Shown here: one piece after another, positions 7,430-14,074 of the stretch | How positions within the stretch are numbered: the first letter of the stretch is position 1 | How the letters are laid out: the number at the start of each line of letters is the position of its first letter | NCBI GenBank assembly: GCA_042408785.1 | Contig: JBHOQU010000009.1 | Location: 1 to 14,350, forward strand | Direction: 5' to 3' | Source of the DNA: JAUQQI01 sp042408785 | GTDB lineage: Bacteria; Chloroflexota; Dehalococcoidia; JAUQQI01 | Length of the DNA: 14,350 nucleotides | Position numbers and translations under genes: made by a program | The notes under the pieces: model-generated | What the model was told of the DNA's origin: nothing | What the model saw: the letters and a program-made list of their open reading frames with translations, nothing else | Databases searched by the model: none

Positions 7430-7683
7430 ATAGGCTAAAGACGAGGAACGGGAGGAGTAGGCGGCAACCGGCCTGACAGAGACGGCGGGTCGGAGGCTGC
7501 GAGCCCGCCGCAGGCGGACCGCCGAAGGTCGCCCGGGAGTCGGGCAGGCGAAAGGGGCATCTGAGTAGTCTGCCCCGGACCGTCCGTTACCGGAAAATGA
7601 GGGTTCGCCGAAGCAAAAGGTTCTGCCTCGGCGGGCCGAAGCAAGGTGGTACCACGGCGCCCCCGTCCTTGCGGCGGGGGCGC
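7430..7683 (+). ncRNA. T-box riboswitch, valine-specific
   Basis: This is the leader element that senses uncharged tRNA-Val and controls valS. The conserved T-box core AAGGTGGTACCACGG is at 7643-7657. Upstream, stem I features are visible: GACGAGGAA and AGTAG near 7440-7460, an ACAGAGA-type bulge near 7476-7484, and a GC-rich distal stem near 7486-7510. The likely specifier is GTC (7528-7530) in the context GAAGGTCGCCCGGGAG, a valine codon matching the downstream gene. The 3' part overlaps a 9-bp GC terminator. When uncharged tRNA pairs with the TGGT bulge, the antiterminator should form and valS is transcribed. The start is approximate because stem I was not folded by computation. Confidence 0.92.
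7657..7683 (+). terminator. T-box terminator hairpin
   Basis: GCGCCCCCG (7657-7665) pairs perfectly with CGGGGGCGC (7675-7683) around a 9-base loop. The 5' arm begins inside the T-box core, as needed for mutually exclusive antiterminator and terminator forms. The following sequence ACGCTTTACA has only three T, a weak U tract. Confidence 0.8.
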
Positions 7684-7718
7684 ACGCTTTACATAACTAT
7701 GTCAAGCGTGCGGGAGGT
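7683..7718 (+). promoter_or_regulatory. Extra hairpin and ribosome-binding site before valS
   Basis: CACGCTT (7683-7689) pairs with AAGCGTG (7704-7710); inside it ACAT (7691-7694) pairs with ATGT (7699-7702). The hairpin ends two bases before the Shine-Dalgarno GGGAGGT (7712-7718), which lies 6-7 bases ahead of the valS ATG. A hairpin here is not part of the standard T-box plan. Confidence 0.5.
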
Positions 7719-7724
7719 ACGGCG

Positions 7725-10388
7725 ATGCTGGAGACGATCCCCAAAACCTACGACCACACCGGTGAGCTGGAAGTTTACCGCTTCTGGGAGGAGCGGGGCT
7801 TTTTCACCCCAACTGTCGACCCGGCCCGCAAGCCTTTCACCATAATCATGCCGCCGCCCAACGTGACGGGGGAACTGCACATCGGCCACGCCCTCACCAT
7901 GATCATCGAGGACACTATGGTCCGCTGGCACCGGATGCTGGGGGAACCGACCCTCTGGCTTCCGGGCACCGACCATGCCGGGATCGCCACCCAGGTGGTG
8001 GTGGAGCGGGAGCTGGCCGAGGAAGGCCTTAGCCGCCACGACCTGGGCCGGGAGAAGTTTATCCACCGGGTCTGGCAGTCGGTCAACCGCTACCGCCAGC
8101 GGATTACCTACCAGCTTCGCCGGTTCGGGTCCTCCTGCGACTGGACCCGGGAGCGGTTCACCCTCGACCCCGGACCATCCCGGGCGGTGCGCACCACCTT
8201 CGTCCGGCTTTATCATGACGGCCTCATCTACCGGGGCGAGCGGATCATCAACTGGTGCCCGCGCTGTGCCACCGCCCTCTCCGACCTGGAGGTGGAGCAC
8301 AAGGAGACTGACGGCTATCTCTACTACCTGCGGTACCCCCTGGAAGACGGCAGCGGCTACATAGTGGTGGCCACCACCCGCCCCGAAACGATGCTGGGGG
8401 ACACGGCAGTGGCCGTCCACCCCGAAGACGACCGGTACCGGAACCTGGTGGGCCGACGAGCCCGACTGCCCGTCATCGGCCGGCTCCTGCCGATAATCGC
8501 CGATGAGGCCGTCGACCCGACCTTCGGGACCGGGGCCGTCAAGGTCACCCCGGCCCACGACCCCGTCGACTTCGAGCTGGCCCAGCGCCACGGCCTGGAG
8601 CGGGTCCTCATTATGAACCTGGACGCCACCATTAACCAAAACGGCGGCCCCTACGCCGGCCTGGACCGCTACGAGGCCCGGCGGCAGCTCGTCGAGGACC
8701 TTAAGGCCCAGGGCCTGGTCGAGAAGGTCGAACCCTACCGCTACAGCGTCGGCCACTGCGAGCGGTGCGACGCGGTGGTTGAGCCCATCATCAGCCTCCA
8801 GTGGTTCGTGAAAACCAGGCCTCTGGCCGAGCCGGCCCTGAGGGCCGTCCTGGACGGGGAGATACGCATCATCCCGGAGCGCTTCGTCCGGGTCTACGCC
8901 AACTGGCTTGAAAATATCCGCGACTGGTGCATCTCCCGCCAGATCTGGTGGGGCCACCGGATTCCCGTCTGGTACTGCCAGGACTGCGGGGCCACCGTCG
9001 TCCCCCCCAGGGATGACCCCATGCAGGACCCCGAACGGTGCGACCGGTGCGGCTCGGCCAGGCTCGAGCAGGACCCCGACGTCCTGGATACCTGGTTCAG
9101 CTCGGGCCTGTGGCCCCACTCCACCCTGGGCTGGCCCGACGAAACTGAAGACCTCCGGTATTTTTACCCGACATCCGTGATGGAGACGGGCTACGATATC
9201 CTCTTCTTCTGGGTGGCCCGGATGGTCATGCTCGGCCTGCGCAACACCGGCCAGGTGCCTTTCCGGGTCGTCTACCTGCACGGCCTGGTTCGGGATGCCC
9301 AGGGTCGGAAGATGAGCAAGTCGGTGGGCAACGTCATCGACCCCCTGGACATCATCGACCGGTACGGGGCCGACGCCCTGCGCTACGCCCTGACGGTAGG
9401 CATCACCCCCGGCAATGACGTCCGGCTGGGCATCCCGAAGGTCGAGGCCGGACGCAACTTCACCAACAAGCTCTGGAACGCCGCCCGCTTCGCCCTGGGG
9501 GCCGGGGCCGGGCGGGCCGGCCTTGAGCTTCCGGCCGACCTTACCGAGGCCGACCGGTGGATTCTGAGCCGCCTAAACCGGGTCACGGCCGACGTGCGCC
9601 GGCTGATGGCCGACTACGAGCTGGGCGAGGCCCTGAGGCTGCTTTACGATTTTCTATGGGACGAGTTCTGCGACTGGTATATCGAAATCGCCAAGGTCCA
9701 GAGCCGCCGGGCCCAGGAGCTGGGCCGCCCCGATACGAGTCCGGCCGTCCTTTACACCGTTCTCGAGCGGAGCCTGCGGCTGCTCCACCCCTTCATGCCC
9801 TTTGTGACCGAGAAGCTCTGGCAGCACCTAACCCGGGAGCGGCGGGTCGCCGGTGAACCCCTGCCCGAGTCGATAATGGTGGCCCCCTACCCCGAGCCGG
9901 AAGAGGCCCGCCTCGACCCGGAGGCCGAACGGCAGCTCGAAGTGCTGATGGACCTCATCCGGCGGGTCCGCAACGTTCGGGCGGACCTGCGGGTGCCGGC
10001 CGGGGCCTGGGTTGAAGTGATACTGGCGTCGGATAAATACCGGGGCCTGCTGGAAGCCTATGCGCCCGTCATCTCGCAGCTGGCGCGCGTCCGGCCGGTG
10101 GGAGTCAGGGCGACCCTGCCCGACCGGCCCAACGGGGCCGTTCGCGTCGTCGGCCTGGGAGCCACCGGCTACGTGGTGGTGGGCACCCACGTCAATCTGG
10201 AGGCCGAACGCCGCCGGCTGGCCGAAGAGCTCGCCGAGGTTGAGACCAGTGTCGCCCGAATCCGGGCCCGCCTCGAAGACCCCGAGTTTCGGGCCAAGGC
10301 CCCGGCGGACGTGGTCGAGCGGGAGGAAGAGCGCCTCCGCCGGCAGCAGGAGCGCCTCGGACGCCTTCGGGAGGCCCTGGAGTCTTAA
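7725..10388 (+). CDS. valS: Valyl-tRNA synthetase
   Basis: Charges tRNA-Val with valine in the cytoplasm and edits mischarged threonine. The 887-residue class I synthetase shows PPPNVTGELHIGH with HIGH at 52-55, the CP1 editing domain with TTRPET at 217-222, Cys pairs (WCPRC, HCERC, YCQDC and CDRCG) of the kind seen in zinc-ribbon inserts, DTWFSSGLWP, and KMSKS at 529-533. The anticodon-binding helical domain follows. A C-terminal coiled coil (about 822-887, rich in Glu/Arg heptads) is the tRNA-binding arm typical of ValRS. The length is normal for a bacterial enzyme. The ATG at 7725 has a strong ribosome site. Expression is controlled by the valine T-box upstream. folC, which often follows valS in Firmicutes, is absent; a convergent gene lies there instead. 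Confidence 0.98.
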   Translation: MLETIPKTYDHTGELEVYRFWEERGFFTPTVDPARKPFTIIMPPPNVTGELHIGHALTMIIEDTMVRWHRMLGEPTLWLPGTDHAGIATQVVVERELAEEGLSRHDLGREKFIHRVWQSVNRYRQRITYQLRRFGSSCDWTRERFTLDPGPSRAVRTTFVRLYHDGLIYRGERIINWCPRCATALSDLEVEHKETDGYLYYLRYPLEDGSGYIVVATTRPETMLGDTAVAVHPEDDRYRNLVGRRARLPVIGRLLPIIADEAVDPTFGTGAVKVTPAHDPVDFELAQRHGLERVLIMNLDATINQNGGPYAGLDRYEARRQLVEDLKAQGLVEKVEPYRYSVGHCERCDAVVEPIISLQWFVKTRPLAEPALRAVLDGEIRIIPERFVRVYANWLENIRDWCISRQIWWGHRIPVWYCQDCGATVVPPRDDPMQDPERCDRCGSARLEQDPDVLDTWFSSGLWPHSTLGWPDETEDLRYFYPTSVMETGYDILFFWVARMVMLGLRNTGQVPFRVVYLHGLVRDAQGRKMSKSVGNVIDPLDIIDRYGADALRYALTVGITPGNDVRLGIPKVEAGRNFTNKLWNAARFALGAGAGRAGLELPADLTEADRWILSRLNRVTADVRRLMADYELGEALRLLYDFLWDEFCDWYIEIAKVQSRRAQELGRPDTSPAVLYTVLERSLRLLHPFMPFVTEKLWQHLTRERRVAGEPLPESIMVAPYPEPEEARLDPEAERQLEVLMDLIRRVRNVRADLRVPAGAWVEVILASDKYRGLLEAYAPVISQLARVRPVGVRATLPDRPNGAVRVVGLGATGYVVVGTHVNLEAERRRLAEELAEVETSVARIRARLEDPEFRAKAPADVVEREEERLRRQQERLGRLREALES

Positions 10389-10422
10389 AAGGGTCGGGCC
10401 GGGTGATTTACCCGGCCCGACC
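10387..10422 (-). terminator. Rho-independent terminator of the isocitrate dehydrogenase gene
   Basis: GGTCGGGCCGGGT (10392-10404) and ACCCGGCCCGACC (10410-10422) form a perfect 13-bp stem with a 5-base loop. On the minus strand it is followed by C and then TTTT (10387-10390), giving a good terminator in that direction only; the plus strand has no T tract. The stem includes the last codons and stop of the dehydrogenase gene, and the T tract touches the valS stop codon. Confidence 0.85.
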
Positions 10423-11526
10423 GGTACCCACGCCGGCCTCCCGGCGCAGTTCCTGCATTTTGGCGATGATAGCGTCGGCCATCTCCCGGGTACCCACAGC
10501 CGTCGGGTCGTCCCGGGTGGGCTTCAGGTCGTAGGTTACGTATTTGCCCTCCCGGATCACCTCGGCCACAGCCCGCTCCACCAGGTCGGCCGCCTCCGTC
10601 TCGCCGAGGTGCCGCAGCATCAGCACCCCGGTCAGGATGGTCGCCGTCGGATTGGCCTTGTTCTGGCCGGCATACCTGGGGGCACTGCCGTGGACGGGCT
10701 CGAAAACGGCCGCCTCATCCCCGATGTTGGCCCCGGGCGCAATGCCCAGCCCCCCGATCAGGCCGGCGCACAGGTCCGAAATGATGTCCCCGTACAGGTT
10801 GGGTAGCACCAGGACATCGTACTCTTCCGGGCGCTGGACCAGCTGCATGCTCAGGTTGTCCACGATGCGGTCCTCGAACCCGATGTCGGGGTACTCCTGG
10901 GCCACCTCCCGGGCGACCTTAAGGAAGAGGCCGTCGGTGAACTTCATTATGTTGGCCTTGTGGACGGCGGTGACCTTCTTGCGGCCGTTTTTCCGGGCGT
11001 ACTCGAAGGCCCATTTGACGATCCGGCGGCTGCCGGCGACGGAGATCGCCTTGATGCTGATCCCCGAGTCGTCCCGGACCGGCTGGCCGCTCAGCTCCCG
11101 GATGAGGTTGATGACCTTGCGGCACTCCTCGGTCCCCTGCTCAAACTCCACCCCAGCGTAGAGGTCCTCGGTGTTCTCCCGGACGACGACAAGGTCAACA
11201 TGCTCGTAGCGGGACCGAACCCCGGGGTAAAGTTTGGCCGGCCTCAGGTTGGCATAAAGGTCCAGAGCCTTGCGGATGGCCACGTTGACGCTCCTGAAGC
11301 CGTAGCCCACCGGGGTGGTAATGGGCCCCTTAAGGGCCACCTTGTTGCGCCGGATGGACTCGATGACGTGGTCCGGAATAGGGGTGCCGTACTTGGGGAT
11401 GACGGCCTCCCCCACCTCCTGGACGTCCCAGTCAAACTGGATGCCTGTGGCTTCCAGAACCCTGCGGGCTGCGTCCACGACCTCGGGCCCGATCCCGTCC
11501 CCAGGGATGAGGGTGATGCGGTACAT
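10408..11526 (-). CDS. icd: Isocitrate dehydrogenase (decarboxylating beta-hydroxyacid dehydrogenase family)
   Basis: Oxidises isocitrate to 2-oxoglutarate and CO2 in the TCA cycle or glutamate synthesis. The 372-residue protein shows LIPGDGIGPEV at the N-terminus. Isocitrate-binding residues equivalent to the E. coli enzyme are S79, N81, R85, R95 and R117, with catalytic K190 and metal ligands D223, D247 and D251. The segment GTEECRKVINLIRELSG and the motif NIMKFT resemble the E. coli-type enzyme rather than isopropylmalate dehydrogenase. In the cofactor loop HGSAPRYAG, the residues matching E. coli K344 and Y345 are R284 and Y285, Y391 is Y332, but R395 is P336, so NADP preference is likely but not certain. 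The start at 11526 follows GGAGGTGA by 5 bases. A promoter lies upstream and a terminator overlaps the end, so it is probably a single-gene transcript. Confidence 0.9.
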   Translation of the reverse strand: MYRITLIPGDGIGPEVVDAARRVLEATGIQFDWDVQEVGEAVIPKYGTPIPDHVIESIRRNKVALKGPITTPVGYGFRSVNVAIRKALDLYANLRPAKLYPGVRSRYEHVDLVVVRENTEDLYAGVEFEQGTEECRKVINLIRELSGQPVRDDSGISIKAISVAGSRRIVKWAFEYARKNGRKKVTAVHKANIMKFTDGLFLKVAREVAQEYPDIGFEDRIVDNLSMQLVQRPEEYDVLVLPNLYGDIISDLCAGLIGGLGIAPGANIGDEAAVFEPVHGSAPRYAGQNKANPTATILTGVLMLRHLGETEAADLVERAVAEVIREGKYVTYDLKPTRDDPTAVGTREMADAIIAKMQELRREAGVGTGRAG

Positions 11527-11558
11527 GGGGTCACCTCCGCTTAAAGGTTTCCGGCCTC

Positions 11559-11586
11559 ATTATACCGCAGGTATCGGCCCGTCCAA
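11559..11586 (-). promoter_or_regulatory. Predicted icd promoter
   Basis: On the minus strand a perfect -10 box TATAAT (11559-11564) follows a weak -35 TTGGAC (11581-11586) with a 16-base spacer. The predicted leader is about 27 bases and includes the GGAGGTGA ribosome site. Confidence 0.65.
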
Positions 11587-11613
11587 AGAAAGCCATAGGC
11601 CCACCCGATAGCT

Positions 11614-11619
11614 TATAAT
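11614..11619 (+). promoter_or_regulatory. -10 box of the tRNA-Gln gene
   Basis: A perfect TATAAT lies 9 bases before the tRNA 5' end, placing the transcript start almost at the mature tRNA. No convincing -35 box is visible 16-18 bases upstream. It is divergent from the icd promoter. Confidence 0.5.
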
Positions 11620-11628
11620 CAGAAGCGG

Positions 11629-11699
11629 TGCGGGGTGGTGTAACGGTAACACGTCGGACTTTGGATCCGAAGTTCCAGGTTCGAATCCTGGCCCCGCAG
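11629..11699 (+). tRNA. tRNA-Gln (anticodon TTG)
   Basis: The cloverleaf can be drawn by hand. Acceptor TGCGGGG (11629-11635) pairs with CCCCGCA (11692-11698), and the D arm is GTG...CAC. Anticodon stem TCGGA/TCCGA (11654-11658, 11666-11670) holds the loop CTTTGGA with anticodon TTG at 11661-11663. T arm CCAGG-TTCGAAT-CCTGG covers 11675-11691, and the discriminator is G11699. The 3' CCA is not encoded. The neighbouring integrase remnant suggests this gene served as an integration site, since tyrosine integrases often recombine in tRNA 3' ends. Confidence 0.97.
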
Positions 11700-11702
11700 C
11701 CG

Positions 11703-11747
11703 GACCACAAAATATGGGGGTGTGGACTCCCTCAGACCACAAGATAT
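11703..11747 (+). repeat. Imperfect direct repeat next to the tRNA gene
   Basis: GACCACAAAATAT (11703-11715) recurs as GACCACAAGATAT (11735-11747), with one mismatch in 13 and a period of 32 bases. The pair lies between the tRNA 3' end and the integrase end, where arm-type or core-type integrase sites would be expected. That role is inference only. Confidence 0.4.
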
Positions 11748-11796
11748 AGTATCCGGGCAAGCTTGCTTAGCTTGTCCGGCCGCATCTTGTGAGGGG

Positions 11797-11814
11797 AATT
11801 CCGGGGGAATTTTT
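11797..11814 (+). terminator. Weak terminator-like hairpin after tRNA-Gln
   Basis: AATTCC (11797-11802) pairs with GGAATT (11806-11811) around GGG, followed by further T (the run is 11810-11814). The stem is short and AT-rich, so it would be a weak terminator for the tRNA transcript. Confidence 0.3.
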
Positions 11815-11819
11815 GTCGG

Positions 11820-12892
11820 CTACTGGCCGAAGAGGGCCCGGTCGAGTTTTTCGGCTGCCTCCTGCTGCAGGTCCGGCAGGACGTGGGAATAAACCTGGAG
11901 GGTCAGGCTTACCGTTAGCAGGATGGTCGCGTGGCTGTGCCTTAAATCGTGAAAGCGAAGCTGGGGCAGCCCCGCCCGCCGGAGGACCGCCTCCAGGGCC
12001 CGGTTCACGTTCCGGGGCAGGATGGGCTTTCCCGTCCGGCTCGTAAAGACCAGGTCCTCCAGGCCCGGCTCCGGGGCCGGCCCCGGAGCCGGGCCTCAAG
12101 CTGGGCGACCCGGTGCTCTTTAAGGACGGCGGCCGCCCCGGGCGGCAGGACCACCTCGCGCTTCCCGGCCGCCGTCTTCGGCTCGCCCTCGACCCAGCGG
12201 CCCCCGACCCGGTAGAGGGTCCGGGTTAACCGGACGGTCCCCTCGGCCAGGTCCACGTCCGACCACCGCAGGCCCAGCAGCTCCCCCTTCCGCATCCCCG
12301 TGGCCAGGGCCAGAACGAACAGCGGATAGTACTCCGAACGCCGGGCCGCCTCCAGGAAGCGGGCGGCCTCTTCCAGTGAGAGGGTCCGGGCCTGGGGCGC
12401 ATTCCACCTGGGCGGCTCGACCCGGCCGGCAGGGCTGCGGTCGATAAGGCCCAGGCGCTCGGCGTGGCCCAGGGCCCGGCGCAGGACGGCGTGGAGAAAG
12501 GCCACGGACCGGCGGGAAAGGCCGGCCTGGAGCTTGCGGCTGTAAAAGGCTTCCAGGTCCGAAGGCTTCAGGGCCTGGAGCCGGATGTGACCCAGCTCCG
12601 GGATGATGTGGACCCGGACCCGGGACTCGTAGCTTACGTAGGTCCAGGGTCGGACCGTGTGCCGGGCGACGTTCTCCAGCCAGTGCTGAAGATATTTGCC
12701 CAGGGTGACTTTGCTCGGCTCGGGCAGAAGACCCCGGTCCGCCCGCAGCCTTATTTCGGCCAGCCAGGTCAGGGCCTCCTTGCGGGTCTCAAAGTAGGCC
12801 CGACGGCGGACGCCGCCAACCATCACCTCAGCCCGGTAGCGGCCGCCGACTTTATAAACCGTCCCCTCGCCGTGGCCGCGCTTTTTAGCCAT
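11820..12892 (-). pseudogene. Tyrosine recombinase/integrase, frameshifted and internally deleted
   Basis: Phage-type tyrosine integrases insert elements at attachment sites, often in tRNA genes. The N-terminus MAKKRGHGEGTVYKVGGRYR is an AP2-like arm-binding domain (about 1-58). A SAM-like core-binding domain covers about 62-162, and the catalytic domain begins near 168 with the first catalytic Arg at R201 (ATGMRKGELLGLRW) and Lys at K239 (EPKT). At about 12070-12090 the frame breaks. The next frame continues EPGLEDLVFTSRTGKPILP, then HDLRHSHATILL and TLQVYSHVLPDLQ with the Tyr nucleophile, to the TAG at 11820. Between ATILL and TVSLTLQVY (near 11915) about 17 residues that normally carry the LGH motif are missing in frame. 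It should therefore be inactive. The start at 12892 has GGAGGT 6 bases upstream. Confidence 0.92.
12061..12096. repeat. Perfect 36-bp palindrome inside the integrase gene
   Basis: Positions 12061-12078 are the exact reverse complement of 12079-12096, with no loop bases; the left arm begins AGGCCCGGCTCC. The symmetry stops at 12060/12097. It lies at the point where the integrase frame breaks, and every base but four (A/T at 12061, 12070, 12087, 12096) is G or C. Confidence 0.95.
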
Positions 12893-12920
12893 GGGTTGAC
12901 CTCCTTCGGTGTTCTACTCA

Positions 12921-12949
12921 ATTAGAGCGCTATCGCCGATGATTGTCAA
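12921..12949 (-). promoter_or_regulatory. Predicted integrase promoter
   Basis: On the minus strand TTGACA (12944-12949) and TCTAAT (12921-12926) are separated by exactly 17 bases, followed by a leader of about 20 bases with the GGAGGT ribosome site. The promoter is intact even though the gene is broken. Confidence 0.75.
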
Positions 12950-12985
12950 GGGGTCTGGGCCAAAGTTTTTCCACAATTTTTTGCG

Positions 12986-13015
12986 TTGATGCCGAGGTAG
13001 CCGGGATGGTACACT
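12986..13015 (+). promoter_or_regulatory. Predicted promoter of the small four-cysteine gene
   Basis: TTGATG (12986-12991) and TACACT (13010-13015, preceded by TGG) have an 18-base spacer. The predicted start near 13022 is only about 3 bases from the ATG at 13025, so the mRNA would be nearly leaderless. It is divergent from the integrase promoter. Confidence 0.5.
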
Positions 13016-13024
13016 ACGGCCAGG

Positions 13025-13264
13025 ATGGCATCGCTATCGGACGCCGCCAGACTCCTGGCTCAGGCCCGGAAGCCGAAGAAGCTTACCTGCCCGGTCTGTG
13101 GAACTGAATTTATCGGGGCCGGCCGGCGCAAGTACTGCAGCCGCCGCTGTACGCAGCGGGCGGCCGCCCGGGCCAGGTACTGGCGTGACCCGGAGGCAGC
13201 CCGGGCCAGGGCCAGGGAAAGCTATCTGCGTCGAAAGGCTAAAGCATCGGGGGCCGGGGATTAA
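13025..13264 (+). CDS. Small four-cysteine zinc-finger-like protein
   Basis: This 79-residue basic protein has no named function that I recognise. It carries CPVCGTEFIGAGRRKYCSRRC at about residues 22-42, a CxxC plus CxxxC set likely to bind one zinc ion, resembling small zinc-finger proteins found in phages and integrated elements. The C-terminal half (QRAAARARYWRDPEAARARA) is Arg/Ala-rich and probably helical, suiting nucleic-acid binding. The ATG at 13025 is preceded only by CAGG and a promoter very close by, so it may be leaderless. It is divergent from the broken integrase and 132 bases away, suggesting it belongs to the same element, perhaps as a regulator or accessory factor. The function is inference. 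Confidence 0.65.
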   Translation: MASLSDAARLLAQARKPKKLTCPVCGTEFIGAGRRKYCSRRCTQRAAARARYWRDPEAARARARESYLRRKAKASGAGD

Positions 13265-13329
13265 GAAGGCCGGCCTTGCCGCCGACCTCCTTTCCCTCGT
13301 CCCCTTTAATCAGCAGCCCCCCTAGCCGG

Positions 13330-13368
13330 GCTGCCCCGCTCATCGCCTCCATCCGCCTCCGGGGCAGC
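13330..13368. repeat. Inverted repeat after the small gene
   Basis: GCTGCCCCG (13330-13338) and CGGGGCAGC (13360-13368) are perfect complements with a 21-base loop. There is no T tract, so it is not a typical terminator. Confidence 0.6.
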
Positions 13369-13568
13369 GGGCTCGACCCCGGTCGCCGCCTTCGGGACCA
13401 GAAATCTAAAAGGTGCGAGAAAACCCGCCAGCCCAAAAGCGCACCACCATAACACACCGGAGGCGGCCGGGATGCACATCATTCACAGCCTGACCGCACA
13501 AAAGCGCAAAATTTCCACCGTTACAATATGCGAAGAACGTTTTCGAGGCTTTAAAATCCCCCAAACCA

Positions 13569-13611
13569 CGCTAAATCGCCCTTAAATTCGCTTAAACGGC
13601 GCTAAACCGCC
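13569..13611. repeat. Iteron-like short repeats
   Basis: Three related copies occur close together: CGCTAAATCGCC (13569-13580), CGCTTAAACGGC (13589-13600) and CGCTAAACCGCC (13600-13611). They lie in a locally AT-richer patch in otherwise very GC-rich DNA. They could be protein-binding sites; no initiator gene is seen nearby. Confidence 0.45.
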
Positions 13612-13840
13612 GTCTGGTTACCAGAAGGTTGGTAACCACAGCCGTCCAACCCTACTTTGTTCGGTCTCAAAAGCTCCGATCGGCCGGCTAACCCGTCGCT
13701 TGTGGGCATGCTTGAGACCAAGAACCTCACAAACAAGGCTATCGGTTACGATGACCTCGAGGCGGCTCAAGCCTGCCGACCGGTGCCTCAAGGTCAACCT
13801 CGGAGGTCCGAGCACCGGCCGCCTCCGGTCTGAGACCGCC
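13597..13840 (+). other. Cluster of perfect hairpins, possible structured RNA
   Basis: In order: CGGCG/CGCCG (13597-13601, 13608-13612); TGGTTACC/GGTAACCA (13615-13622, 13631-13638) with an 8-base loop; GGTCTCAA/TTGAGACC (13663-13670, 13712-13719), extended by GC/GC after an AA bulge; ACCGG/CCGGT (13814-13818, 13825-13829), which competes with CGGAGG/CCTCCG; and GGTCTGAGACC (13827-13837). The GGTCT/AGACC arms recur, so alternative pairings are possible. The terminator at 13994-14019 gives a plausible 3' end on the plus strand. No promoter is convincing; TACAAT near 13523 is the best -10 candidate. Confidence 0.35.
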
Positions 13841-13993
13841 CGGACGTCCCTTAAGGCCGGGGGCACTCGATGGCCCGAGGCCACTGCCGGCTGTGGTCCG
13901 GGCGGCCTACCCCTAAGGTCCGGCGGCACCGGGCACACCGACCTGCTTTACCTGGGCCGCAGCCGGTCTTCCGGCCGGCTCTTGACCTGGGGT

Positions 13994-14019
13994 GGGCAGG
14001 GGAGTGCCTGCCCCTTTTC
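13994..14019 (+). terminator. Rho-independent terminator, plus strand
   Basis: GGGCAGG (13994-14000) pairs with CCTGCCC (14007-14013) around GGAGTG, followed by C, TTTT and CT. No plus-strand gene lies within 700 bases upstream, so it would end either the small zinc-finger transcript or an RNA encoded in the gap. Confidence 0.6.
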
Positions 14020-14074
14020 TACTCGCCCATCCCACCACCTATGGGGCAGACTCGTTCCTTCATGGGTCTGAGCC

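Noticed and set aside
7405..7450. AAAATCGAAAATCG tandem repeat after the valS promoter
   Set aside because: Two copies of a 7-base AT-rich unit are too short to call a repeat array or CRISPR; they lie at the start of the leader with no further copies.
7689..9281. 530-codon open frame on the minus strand opposite the valS start
   Set aside because: It covers the valS catalytic and editing domains in antisense and has no recognisable motif or ribosome site.
10392..10422. Bidirectional terminator serving valS as well
   Set aside because: The plus strand has no T tract after the hairpin, so only the minus-strand direction is supported.
13618..13938. 106-codon minus-strand frame containing LEVIVTDSLVCEVLGLKHAHK
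   Set aside because: The phrase faintly recalls DDE transposases, but the rest of the frame is Arg/Pro-rich noise with no conserved motif, and the DNA shows hairpins rather than codon structure.
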